This document shows, piece by piece, positions 7,201 through 15,175 of a stretch of DNA of 22,823 bases (its first letter is position 1; each line of letters starts with the position of its first letter). The stretch lies in assembly GCA_015233265.1 (NCBI GenBank), contig JADFXZ010000016.1, positions 1 to 22,823 of the forward strand. Reading direction: 5' to 3'. Under the pieces are notes generated by a model. That model was not told the origin of the DNA. It made no database searches and saw only the letters and a list, made by a program, of their open reading frames with translations. A program made the translations under genes and the position numbers. Source of the stretch: Nitrospirota bacterium (GTDB lineage: Bacteria; Nitrospirota; Thermodesulfovibrionia; Thermodesulfovibrionales; Magnetobacteriaceae).

Positions 7201-7218
7201 TCAAACTGAGCCACTACC
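7201..7218 (-). repeat. Right inverted repeat bounding the R-M cassette
   Basis: Plus-strand TCAAACTGAGCCACTACC, the reverse complement of the left arm at 5436-5453 except for one base. Arm to arm spans 1783 bp. The bases just outside the two arms (TTATTT to the left, GCAAGC to the right) do not match, so no target-site duplication is visible. Confidence 0.75.
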
Positions 7219-7234
7219 GCAAGCCGCGTGATTT

Positions 7235-7264
7235 TTGCATAATTGCCATCTTCTGTGTTAAGAT
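7235..7264 (+). promoter_or_regulatory. Promoter for the glycan locus
   Basis: TTGCAT (7235-7240), 18 nt, TAAGAT (7259-7264), with the extended TG at 7256-7257. It lies just right of the R-M inverted repeat and about 30 nt before the first glycosyltransferase start. The core TGTGTTA...AGATTC resembles the promoter before the 2538 gene. Confidence 0.5.
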
Positions 7265-7293
7265 TCCTCTAAACGCTGCCGACTAAAACTGTG

Positions 7294-8430
7294 ATGGAAC
7301 CACTGACTGCCGTTATTATTTGCAACTGGAACAAGAAGGACTATCTGCTGCGGTGTATCGACTCGGTACTGCGCCAGACATATGCGGCATTCGATGTCTA
7401 TGTCGTTGATAATGCCTCGGATGACGGCTCTGCCGGGGCGGTCAGACAAGCCTTCGGCGGCAGGGTTAATATTATCGAAAATGAAACTAATACGGGCGGC
7501 TCAGGCGGCTTCAACTCTGGAATTAATGCGGCCATGTGCTCAGGCAAGACTTATGAATTTCTGCATCTGCTTGATAACGACACATGGGCTGAGTCTGACG
7601 CCCTTGCCGCACTCGTTGATTTTATGACTGCCCACCCTGAGGCCGCTATTGCTGGCTCTAAACTCTACTATATGGACGGTCAGCCCGATGCCATTCAGGA
7701 GTTTGGCGCATGGCTTGACTGGGATAGGGCATTTATTAAGCCTAATAAGAAGAATTATTCTGAAACTACCCACGGCGAGATTTCTGACGACGTAGAGGTC
7801 GATTACGTACCGGCGTGTTCGCTTATCGCGCGAACTGAGGCCGTTAAGGCAGCCGGACTTCTCGACGAAAGCTATTTCCTCTACTGGGACGACATGGACT
7901 GGGCATGGACAATGAAACTAAAGGGTTATAAGATATTTGCGGCTGCCAAATCTAAGGTATATCACGCGATGAGCATACAAAGCAAAAAGAATCTCCTCAC
8001 TACGTACTATTTTTGGAGAAACAGGGTACGGTTTTTCAGAAAATACGGCACTGCCGCAACAATTGACGCCCTGATTGACGATTGCTTTACGGCCATTTAT
8101 ACGTGTGAGGCGCTTAAGAAGAATAATACTAAAGAGATAATCTACCGCGCAGTGATTGACGGCCTCAACGACATCGGCGGCAAGGCTGTTTTTATTAATA
8201 ACGCCCCAGAACTTGCACTAGATACACCTTCAGCTGCCGCAGTCGACAAGGCAAATGCGCTCAGCGTGGGCCATGTTATCTTAGACGCAAACGCTGACGA
8301 CGGGGCAGGGGCCTATATCGACGGCTATGGAAATATTATATCAGCTACAGAGGCATGGAAATTAAAGCAGGCCTACCCTGCCGCAAAGGCCGCGTTTATG
8401 GAAGAATTCAGGAGAAGTAGTCTTGTCTGA
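7294..8430 (+). CDS. GT2-family glycosyltransferase (rhamnosyltransferase-like)
   Basis: A 378-residue inverting glycosyltransferase with a GT-A fold. The N-terminus TAVIICNWNKKDYLLRCIDS and VVDNASDDGS (38-47) form the nucleotide-sugar site, followed by NTGGSGGFNSGI, the metal-binding DND (94-96) in LLDNDTW, and the acceptor-side DDMDW (199-203). This layout is that of WbbL-like rhamnosyltransferases, though donor and acceptor cannot be told from sequence. Residues after about 300 are an Ala-rich tail I do not recognise. GTG 7291 precedes ATG 7294 directly in frame and either could start; neither has a Shine-Dalgarno site. It is the first gene of a run of five plus-strand surface-glycan genes, and its last 8 bases overlap the next. 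Confidence 0.9.
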   Translation: MEPLTAVIICNWNKKDYLLRCIDSVLRQTYAAFDVYVVDNASDDGSAGAVRQAFGGRVNIIENETNTGGSGGFNSGINAAMCSGKTYEFLHLLDNDTWAESDALAALVDFMTAHPEAAIAGSKLYYMDGQPDAIQEFGAWLDWDRAFIKPNKKNYSETTHGEISDDVEVDYVPACSLIARTEAVKAAGLLDESYFLYWDDMDWAWTMKLKGYKIFAAAKSKVYHAMSIQSKKNLLTTYYFWRNRVRFFRKYGTAATIDALIDDCFTAIYTCEALKKNNTKEIIYRAVIDGLNDIGGKAVFINNAPELALDTPSAAAVDKANALSVGHVILDANADDGAGAYIDGYGNIISATEAWKLKQAYPAAKAAFMEEFRRSSLV

Positions 8431-9322
8431 GATTAATCCCCCCCTTGTCAGCGCCGTCATAGTCTCCTATAACCGAAGGGAAGACATTCGGGAGACACTT
8501 TTGATGCTTTGCCGCCAGCGCTATAAAAATCTCGAGATAATCGTCGTAGATAACGCCTCAGCAGACGGCACCGCCGCGATGATTAACGCACTTGGCCTGC
8601 CAAACCTAACCCTAATTCAGATGGAAGAAAACGTGGGCGTAAAGGCGTATAATATGGGATTTAAGGCAGCGCGTGGGCAGTTTATCCTCATACTTGACGA
8701 TGATTCGTTTCCAGCCTTTGACGCAGTTGATAAGATGATAGAGAAATTCGACAAATACCCCGCCATCGGCATAATCTCCTTTACTGTGAAGGACTACTCG
8801 ACATTTACAGACACACCCGCCGCACCAGTTTCAAGTGCCGCAGACCACGCGTTTAACGACGATTACATCATGTCATTTCATGGCGCAGGGGCCGGCGTCC
8901 GCCGTGAGGTGTTAGAGCGGGCAGGCGGCTATCCAGAGGAGTTCTTCCTATATTTCAATGAGACTGACATGGCTCTTCGCGTCTGGGATGCTGGTTTTCG
9001 CATTGAGAGTTTCCCTGAGATCGTGTGTTTTCATAAGAGTTCCCAGGTCAACAGGACATCTGAGCGCGGGCCGTATTACTATACAAGGAATATATTCTGG
9101 GTGATTTGGAAAAATTACCCGGGCGTTGCGATGTGGAAGGCCACTGTCTTAATGCTCTTTTATGTGTTTTATTATTCGATGGACCAGCACACTTTTTTAT
9201 ACATCAGGGCACTGCTCGACGCCGTCGTCAACATTCGCAAAATTCGGCGCTCCCCTATAAAAATGCAAATAGCAAAGAGGTTCAGAATACACTTTAAGAC
9301 CCCTTTTACGATGTACCGATGA
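8423..9322 (+). CDS. GT2-family glycosyltransferase
   Basis: A second GT-A fold transferase (299 residues). VSAVIVSYNRREDI opens the Rossmann-like half, VVDNASADGT (41-50) binds the nucleotide, DDD (92-94) in LILDDDSFP is the metal site, and ETD (180-182) in YFNETDMALRVWDAGF is the acceptor-side motif. A hydrophobic stretch near residues 235-255 (MLFYVFYYSMDQHTFLYI) suggests membrane association. The TTG start at 8423 is supported by AGGAGA (8410-8415), 7 nt upstream, inside the end of the preceding gene. Its stop overlaps the next start (ATGA). It probably adds the next sugar of the same surface glycan as the preceding gene. Confidence 0.9.
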   Translation: MSEINPPLVSAVIVSYNRREDIRETLLMLCRQRYKNLEIIVVDNASADGTAAMINALGLPNLTLIQMEENVGVKAYNMGFKAARGQFILILDDDSFPAFDAVDKMIEKFDKYPAIGIISFTVKDYSTFTDTPAAPVSSAADHAFNDDYIMSFHGAGAGVRREVLERAGGYPEEFFLYFNETDMALRVWDAGFRIESFPEIVCFHKSSQVNRTSERGPYYYTRNIFWVIWKNYPGVAMWKATVLMLFYVFYYSMDQHTFLYIRALLDAVVNIRKIRRSPIKMQIAKRFRIHFKTPFTMYR

Positions 9323-9822
9323 TCAAGCATATTCTCGTTATCAGGTGCACGAATCTCCAGCATCTTGACAAGGTGTTCTCTAAACTCAGGGCTGAATTCC
9401 CGGGTGCCGCTATCACCCTTCTGACCCATCGGCACGGCGCGGCTGCGGCTGCGGACTACACAGATTCTGTTGTCGTCTATCCATATACTGAAAACTATGG
9501 GTTTTTTCGCAGCCTTAAATCCCTCGACAGCATGAACTTCGACGCCATAGTCGTGCCGGTTGGAAACGTCAGCGGCTCAGGGTTTTTAAACGTGTTTCTC
9601 TTTACGCTGACAATAAAAGCCGGTGCGCGTTTTATGTGCAATCTGCCGCTTGAGCTAATACCTCTGTCCAGATTAAATATCATCAGCCTGATGCTTAGAA
9701 ACACAGTATACACTGCGGCCTCCGGTGTGATGGCGGCAGCGGCAGGTGCGGTTTTATTGATTGGCTGGCCTGTGTTTACACTTTTAACTAAGGGCGGCAG
9801 GGGACGTAAAGAAGTCAAATAA
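9319..9822 (+). CDS. Small GT9-like N-terminal-half protein with a membrane tail
   Basis: A 167-residue protein translationally coupled (ATGA) to the preceding glycosyltransferase. Its first 115 residues look like the N-terminal Rossmann half of GT9 heptosyltransferase-like proteins: IKHILVIRCTNLQHLDKV, FPGAAITLLTHRHGA and NFDAIVVPVGN. The second, sugar-nucleotide-binding half is absent. Instead there is a hydrophobic segment (about 132-157) and a basic tail GGRGRKEVK. It may be a degenerate or scaffold relative acting beside the transferases. The GT9 link is by pattern only and I would not assign an activity. Confidence 0.65.
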   Translation: MIKHILVIRCTNLQHLDKVFSKLRAEFPGAAITLLTHRHGAAAAADYTDSVVVYPYTENYGFFRSLKSLDSMNFDAIVVPVGNVSGSGFLNVFLFTLTIKAGARFMCNLPLELIPLSRLNIISLMLRNTVYTAASGVMAAAAGAVLLIGWPVFTLLTKGGRGRKEVK

Positions 9823-9824
9823 AC

Positions 9825-11465
9825 TTGATAAAATCCACTTGCGCATATCTTAAAAGTAATACTTTATTCATCGTAGCTGTTGCGATTGCGGCTGCCCTCA
9901 GGGCTTATCAAATCACCTATCAAATAATCGCAGACGACGAGTGGCACGCCCTTCATAAGGTCTTAAACTCAACGATGCTGGCAATTATCTCAAACCCCGG
10001 GGAAACAACCGACAGCGTCCCAATGACTGTTTTTTATAAGTTCATGCTTGAGCATGTAATGCTCTCAGAGTGGGTGATGCTTGCCCCATCGCTTGTGTTT
10101 GGGATGCTTACAGTGGTGACGCTGCCTGCTGCCGCACGAGAGATTATAGGAGGAAGGGCAGCCACACTACTAGCATGTCTCATAGCGATTTCACCGCTGC
10201 TGATCTTTTTTTCCAGGCTTGCACGACCATACGCGTTTATTCCGGTATTAACCTTTGGTGGAGTTATGGCCTTTCTTAAATGGTCTGGTGGCCGCGGCAA
10301 GCGATGGGCGGTGATTTACGTTATATGTGCCGTCGCAGCCCCGTACCTTCACCTTACCGCCCTTCCCTTTCTTGCCGCCCCGCTTTTTATCCTGCCCGTT
10401 GAGAAATTGTGGCAGCGATATAGCTCAAACCCCGCAGCCTCAACATCTCGTACATCAAACTACGAAACAATAATTGTCTATACAATAGTACCGGTGCTGT
10501 CGTCGCTGCTAGTATATTTAGTCCTACGTGACAGCAGCGGTTCATTTGCCGCCAAAATCTCAAAAGACAGGCCAACAGTTGAGACCTGCATTGAAACGCT
10601 TAAATTATTCTATGGAGTTCAACACGCATGGGTCGTGGGTGTGCTCATTGCAGCAAGCGTTGTCGGGCTTATGCAAATATTGAAAATGCACAGAAGATTT
10701 GCGCTATATGTGCTTAGTGCGTGTATTTTTCAGATACTCTTTATAGCCGTATCAGGCCCATTTGCAAGCAATGCACCGGCAGTTTTCTCCCGCTATGTGT
10801 TGTCACTACTTCCAGTTTTGCTCATGTTTACCGCCGCCGCAGTTGTGTATTTCGATAGCGCTCTGAGGGGGATTATACGCTGGTGGCCTCATGCCTTAGG
10901 CATATTTATTGTCCTGACGCTGCTTATTTTCAGCCCACTTAAAACAATCTATTACCAGCCCAATAGCTTTACAAACCACGCACTGTTTCAGCACAACTAT
11001 AACCCCGACAACAAATATGCGGCAAAACTCCGCCCTAAGTCTATACCGCAATTTTATTACAATTTGGCGAAATTGGAGCGCAACAGCATTACAATAATTG
11101 AGGCCCCGTGGTACTATCCCTATCAAAGCAACGCAATCTATGTTTACTATCAGCAAGTTCACAGGCAGCGCGTAGTAATTGGATTCGTCGGCACGGACTT
11201 AATACGCTTCGGGGAATTTCCAATCAACGGGCGCGCCCGATTCAGAAATTTTGTTCATCTATCAGACAATCAGGCAGACAATCAGGCATTAAAAATGCGT
11301 ACAATCAAGTACGTTGTGTTTCATTTAAACCTTTTCGACGAAGTAACCAGCAGATATTCAGGGGCGGTGGCGGTGGACATGACGGGCTGGATAGCATATT
11401 ATAAATCTATATATGGCATCCCTGTCTACATGGATGACAAAATAGTGGTCTTCGATGTTTCATAA
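9825..11465 (+). CDS. GT39/ArnT-like membrane glycosyltransferase
   Basis: A 546-residue polytopic membrane protein with about ten to twelve hydrophobic segments up to residue 375, then a soluble C-terminal domain of about 170 residues facing the periplasm. This is the plan of GT-C enzymes such as ArnT and protein O-mannosyltransferases. The catalytic acidic pair after the first membrane helix is visible as DDEW (37-40) in IIADDEWHALHK, and SRLARPYAFIPVL is typical of the helix-loop after TM4. Such enzymes move a sugar from a polyprenyl-phosphate carrier to lipid or protein on the outer side. The start is a TTG at 9825, two bases after the previous stop, with only a weak ribosome site. The exact donor and acceptor are unknown. 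Confidence 0.85.
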   Translation: MIKSTCAYLKSNTLFIVAVAIAAALRAYQITYQIIADDEWHALHKVLNSTMLAIISNPGETTDSVPMTVFYKFMLEHVMLSEWVMLAPSLVFGMLTVVTLPAAAREIIGGRAATLLACLIAISPLLIFFSRLARPYAFIPVLTFGGVMAFLKWSGGRGKRWAVIYVICAVAAPYLHLTALPFLAAPLFILPVEKLWQRYSSNPAASTSRTSNYETIIVYTIVPVLSSLLVYLVLRDSSGSFAAKISKDRPTVETCIETLKLFYGVQHAWVVGVLIAASVVGLMQILKMHRRFALYVLSACIFQILFIAVSGPFASNAPAVFSRYVLSLLPVLLMFTAAAVVYFDSALRGIIRWWPHALGIFIVLTLLIFSPLKTIYYQPNSFTNHALFQHNYNPDNKYAAKLRPKSIPQFYYNLAKLERNSITIIEAPWYYPYQSNAIYVYYQQVHRQRVVIGFVGTDLIRFGEFPINGRARFRNFVHLSDNQADNQALKMRTIKYVVFHLNLFDEVTSRYSGAVAVDMTGWIAYYKSIYGIPVYMDDKIVVFDVS

Positions 11466-11500
11466 TATATTATTTAATTTTCCTGGCTTTCTGAGCACTC

Positions 11501-11530
11501 TTGACAGACGGCAATGCCCATAAATATAAT
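11501..11530 (+). promoter_or_regulatory. Full-consensus sigma-70 promoter for a leaderless start
   Basis: TTGACA (11501-11506), 18 nt, TATAAT (11525-11530). The ATG at 11536 begins 5 nt after the -10, where transcription should start. An in-frame TAA at 11527-11529 blocks any earlier start codon, and no Shine-Dalgarno sequence is present. Confidence 0.8.
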
Positions 11531-11535
11531 CATCT

Positions 11536-13227
11536 ATGCTGCAAGGCCAGAAGCTGCCCAGTAATTCCACGACGATAAGAATACTACTTTTTTGGCTGCC
11601 GCATGTGGTAGTCATAGCGGCGGTCTTGTCAAGTTCGCTTCTGTATTTTTTTCAGATATGCGGTAATCTCACGCAGGGCGCTTCAGTGAAATGGGTCATG
11701 GCAGCACGGGCATCGCTTGTCATTTGCGCGGCTGCCCTCATGGTGTATGTCATCGCGGCATTTTTATCAAAACACTACAGGGGCATTATAATTGCAAACT
11801 CTATATTCATTGTGGTGCTTTATGGCTCCTGCGTGTTCACCGCCGAATACGTAATCCCATTTAAGCCTCTTCCACCGTTTGAATATTCTCTCGAAGTATA
11901 CTCTAAGGCACAGATAACGCTTCAGCGGCTGATGGGGCGGCGCGTGACCATCAAAGACACACGCTTTCGCGGGGAAGTGCATCGAGAGACGTTTAATTCA
12001 CTGGGCTGGCCGGACAAGGAGCGCATGCCTGATGCGCCGGGAAAACGGCAGATAGTATTCATCGGGGATTCGTTTTTGCAGGTGCGCTCTGTTCATAACG
12101 CGGCATGGCTCGTCGAGGAAAGACTCAGGCACGATAACAATGATATAGAAGTCATAAATCTTTCACAGGACGATACCGACCCTGTGGATTATCGTTTCAG
12201 ATTCTATGAGTTTGCATTCGAGTATAATCCGGCTCACATTGTAATTTTCCTATGCCTTGCAAACGACCTCGATATTAACTATAGATATACGCCCTATAAG
12301 CATGAGCCGTTTTATGTCTCAGACCAGGCGATTTTATATCTGGCCTCAAGAGTAAAAAGAAGTGTGCTGCACGAATTGATTCGCCTGAAAAACAGTAACA
12401 TGCTCTTTAAAGACAAGGGAGGTCTTATAGGCGCATTAAGGGCTTTTAAGCTGCCGGTTAATGAGCTGAAATTTATATATCTTGCCGTCACAGCCCACAG
12501 TAGTAACTCACACGGCAGGCCATTCCCGCTTGAGGAACGCTTTCCAAAGATCTCAGCAGCCCTGTGTCAACTCTGGCAGAACAGTTTCAAACTTGCTGCC
12601 CCATCTCTTCAGATCAGAGCCGCGGCAAAGGAAGAGTATCAAAAATACGCGGCAACATACTCGCTGCCAAAGCAACAGCGCCTTACAGCTGTAGCAAAGT
12701 TAATCGCAAAACAGAACAATCCAGAGTTAATCGTCACTAAACTCAGCCTCTTAGACGGAGGATTCCTCGGGGAGTTCGTTGAAGAGCCGGACATGACCTA
12801 TATATCGTTTCCAGCAATAGAGAAATTTGTCTACAACGTCCCGGCCAACTTTGAGACACCTTCAAAACAGGCGGTCACAGAGGCTATCGACAACTACATT
12901 TTATTATTCAGTGAGCTAATGGCTGAGGCAGCCAGAAGAAACGTTCCCCTGACGTTTGTACTCATCCCTGAGGCGTCATTGATTGACGAAGACTATTATC
13001 ATTTTTGGCTGCCTATGCTTGATTTTCGTGAGAAACTTGGCCCTATTCACGCACTAGGGACGGAACTCTCGGTACGCCTGCCTGCCGTAGCTCACACAAT
13101 AGACCTCAACAACTTCAAAAAGGACTTTAACTCTGGATATTGGCACTTCGACGGTCACTGGAATCACAAAGGCAACGACGCGGCAGCCGCCATAGTCTCA
13201 TCGTATCTGATAACTGCCATGCGATGA
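11536..13227 (+). CDS. Membrane-anchored SGNH-fold protein (probable glycan O-acetyl transferase/esterase)
   Basis: A 563-residue protein with three N-terminal membrane segments (about 15-40, 53-75, 84-105), then a large extracytoplasmic SGNH-hydrolase domain. The nucleophile block is FIGDSF with S179, the LCLANDLD stretch (239-246) fits block III, and the C-terminal acid/base block is FDGHWNHKG with D539 and H541, as in AlgX/AlgJ- or DltD-like proteins. A roughly 170-residue insertion separates the blocks. It directly follows the glycosyltransferase genes, so acetylating or deacetylating the surface glycan is the likely job (inference). Although downstream of a possible operon, it has its own consensus promoter and appears leaderless. 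Confidence 0.8.
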   Translation: MLQGQKLPSNSTTIRILLFWLPHVVVIAAVLSSSLLYFFQICGNLTQGASVKWVMAARASLVICAAALMVYVIAAFLSKHYRGIIIANSIFIVVLYGSCVFTAEYVIPFKPLPPFEYSLEVYSKAQITLQRLMGRRVTIKDTRFRGEVHRETFNSLGWPDKERMPDAPGKRQIVFIGDSFLQVRSVHNAAWLVEERLRHDNNDIEVINLSQDDTDPVDYRFRFYEFAFEYNPAHIVIFLCLANDLDINYRYTPYKHEPFYVSDQAILYLASRVKRSVLHELIRLKNSNMLFKDKGGLIGALRAFKLPVNELKFIYLAVTAHSSNSHGRPFPLEERFPKISAALCQLWQNSFKLAAPSLQIRAAAKEEYQKYAATYSLPKQQRLTAVAKLIAKQNNPELIVTKLSLLDGGFLGEFVEEPDMTYISFPAIEKFVYNVPANFETPSKQAVTEAIDNYILLFSELMAEAARRNVPLTFVLIPEASLIDEDYYHFWLPMLDFREKLGPIHALGTELSVRLPAVAHTIDLNNFKKDFNSGYWHFDGHWNHKGNDAAAAIVSSYLITAMR

Positions 13228-13370
13228 TGTAGTCCTTCCTGTCCATCTACACCTCCTTACTCTGGAAAGTTGGCAGAGCCTCTTTTGGAAACACTTGTAC
13301 TAAGGTGGCATTTCTGTCGAAGGATAGACTTCTGCGGCAAGTGTTACCTCGGTGTTTACGTCATAACCGC

Positions 13371-14543
13371 TCATACCTCTATGACAAACTCCGCTCCATT
13401 TCCGATATTTCTTACATCAAGTTTCCCACCCATGTGAGTTTCTATTATAGTCTTGGACATATACAGTCCAATGCCTGTTGAAGGTTTTGTCGTAAAGTGC
13501 TCATCAAAAATCTTGTCTATTATATCTACCGGAATACCACCTCCGGTGTCACGTATAGTGATTATTATTTTTCCCTCATTGGAATTAGAAATACTAATAT
13601 CGATATTGTCTTTCAGTCCTTCATCAGACTGTCCATTTTCCACGCGTTTTATCAGTACAGCGTCTCTTGCGTTATTAATAATGTTTAACAATACCTGTTT
13701 AAACTCGTTCGGATAGCCTGTCATGTTGTTGGAGAAACCCCCTTGTCCTGCTATTATGTTGATAAAAATATTATCTTTCACAAAATACTCCGAGAACATC
13801 CCAACCAGTTCTTCTATCGCTTTATTTATGTCAAACAATACTTTCTCTCTGGATGGTCGTAAGAATTGACGAAACTCATCAATCGTTTTTACCATGAAAT
13901 CTACCTGTTTAGCGATTATTTCCTGAGTTTTGCCTATATAATCTGCATTCAGTTCACCAAATGAATACGCGTCGTTAATGTCCTGGGATGTCACCGCAAT
14001 GACATTAAGAGGCTGCTTCCACTGGTGGGCTATCAGGTTAATCATCTCACCCATTGCCGCCATTTTTGACTGTTGAATAAGCATTATTTCTTTTTCTTTG
14101 AGTTTGTTTGCCGCTATCTCTCTTTCTTCCATCTCTTTTTCTAATGATCTGTTTAGTTCTTGTATCTTTTCCAACGATCTTGTCAAACTTGGCATGGCTA
14201 TGGCTTGAGGGATAAGCGGGATTAAAACAATTGCTGAAATAATCGAGACCACCGCCGTAAGTGCCTTCACTATTCCTTCAAGCCAGTATTCTGGAACATA
14301 TACTGTTAATGCGGCAAGAAAATGAGTAGTTCCACACGCTAATATAAAGACTCCGAAGAGAACAAGTATTGTAATAAATTCTAAATCGCGCCTTTTATAA
14401 ACAAAATAGAATAACGCAATTGGTATTGAATAGTAGGCTATGCCGGTAATAATGTCAGATAACACATGCAGCCATACGAGGGACGGCTCCCATAAAAAAC
14501 AACACCCGTGAGCCATATAATCAATAACGGCGCTATGATCCAT
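13371..14543 (-). CDS. Histidine kinase with ethylene-receptor-type N-terminal sensor
   Basis: A 390-residue membrane histidine kinase numbered here from ATG 14543 (a TTG nine bases upstream is the alternative). Residues 18-110 form three membrane helices matching the ethylene-binding domain of plant ETR1 and cyanobacterial Etr1. Adding 5 to ETR1 numbering gives D30, Y37, I40, P41, I67, C70 and H74, the same residues at every position reported essential for Cu(I)/ethylene binding. LSDIITGIAYYSIP and LACGTTHFL are the key stretches. A coiled linker (about 118-155) leads to a HisKA-type H box with H173 in IAHQWKQPLN, an N box (NIINNARDA), G1 (DTGGGIP) and G2 (TGIGLYMSK). There is no receiver domain and no response regulator in the window. 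Base composition is AT-richer than the neighbours. Confidence 0.9.
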   Translation of the reverse strand: MDHSAVIDYMAHGCCFLWEPSLVWLHVLSDIITGIAYYSIPIALFYFVYKRRDLEFITILVLFGVFILACGTTHFLAALTVYVPEYWLEGIVKALTAVVSIISAIVLIPLIPQAIAMPSLTRSLEKIQELNRSLEKEMEEREIAANKLKEKEIMLIQQSKMAAMGEMINLIAHQWKQPLNVIAVTSQDINDAYSFGELNADYIGKTQEIIAKQVDFMVKTIDEFRQFLRPSREKVLFDINKAIEELVGMFSEYFVKDNIFINIIAGQGGFSNNMTGYPNEFKQVLLNIINNARDAVLIKRVENGQSDEGLKDNIDISISNSNEGKIIITIRDTGGGIPVDIIDKIFDEHFTTKPSTGIGLYMSKTIIETHMGGKLDVRNIGNGAEFVIEV

Positions 14544-14568
14544 ATTCCCCAATTATCCAAACTGAGCT

Positions 14569-14598
14569 ATTATCATCTTTTGATATTTTCTTTTACAA
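14569..14598 (-). promoter_or_regulatory. Candidate promoter for the ethylene-type kinase
   Basis: On the minus strand: TTGTAA (14598-14593), 18 nt, GATAAT (14574-14569). It lies in the 159-nt gap between the VOC gene and the kinase, which suggests the kinase is transcribed separately from the genes upstream. The match is moderate. Confidence 0.4.
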
Positions 14599-14702
14599 CC
14601 GATGTCACTGACTTAATAATACCATATTGTCTATAAAAATTGCTACACACCTCATAAACCCGCCACATGGCAAACGCATTTGAAAAATAAAGCAGAAATT
14701 GC

Positions 14703-15164
14703 CTATTCTTTTGGCTGTGAGCAATGGACTGCTGATAGGGAATAGGGAAGCTCTAAGATTCCGTCTTGATTCATTTTGAAGTACGGATTCCATGCAACTT
14801 CCCAAATATTTCCATCAGGGTCTGAAAAATACCCGCTGTGCCCACCCCAGAAAGCATCTTGAGCAGGTTTAAGGATCTTCCCTCCAGCTTCCAAGGCAGA
14901 GTTAAGCGCACGGGAGACCTCTTCTTTGGTGCAAACATTTTGTGCAAGTGTGATACCCTTAAAGCCACTTCCTTTGGCTGAGACCATAGCATCTTCGGCC
15001 AAAAGAGAGCGCGGATAAAGAGCCATCACCACACCTCCGGACTGAAAGAAAACGACATCACCCTGACTTACAGATGAAGCCAGCCATCCCAAATCTTCGT
15101 AAAATTTCCTCGCTATCCCGAGGTCACTCACTCCGAGAGTGACAACGTTCAAACGCTGTTCCAC
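14703..15164 (-). CDS. VOC (glyoxalase/bleomycin-resistance fold) family protein
   Basis: A 153-residue protein with the paired beta-alpha-beta-beta-beta modules of the vicinal oxygen chelate superfamily: RLNVVTLGVSDLGIARKFYE opens the first and GGHSGYFSDPDGNIWEVAWN closes the second, with the usual C-terminal Glu metal-ligand position in NIWEVAWNP. The first-module His ligand of glyoxalase I is not present, so glyoxalase activity is unlikely and the reaction is unknown. The start is GTG 15164, 11 nt after the preceding gene's stop, so it is probably co-transcribed with the cysteine-cluster gene. No Shine-Dalgarno sequence is clear. Confidence 0.85.
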   Translation of the reverse strand: MEQRLNVVTLGVSDLGIARKFYEDLGWLASSVSQGDVVFFQSGGVVMALYPRSLLAEDAMVSAKGSGFKGITLAQNVCTKEEVSRALNSALEAGGKILKPAQDAFWGGHSGYFSDPDGNIWEVAWNPYFKMNQDGILELPYSLSAVHCSQPKE

Positions 15165-15175
15165 GGGGAATCGAG

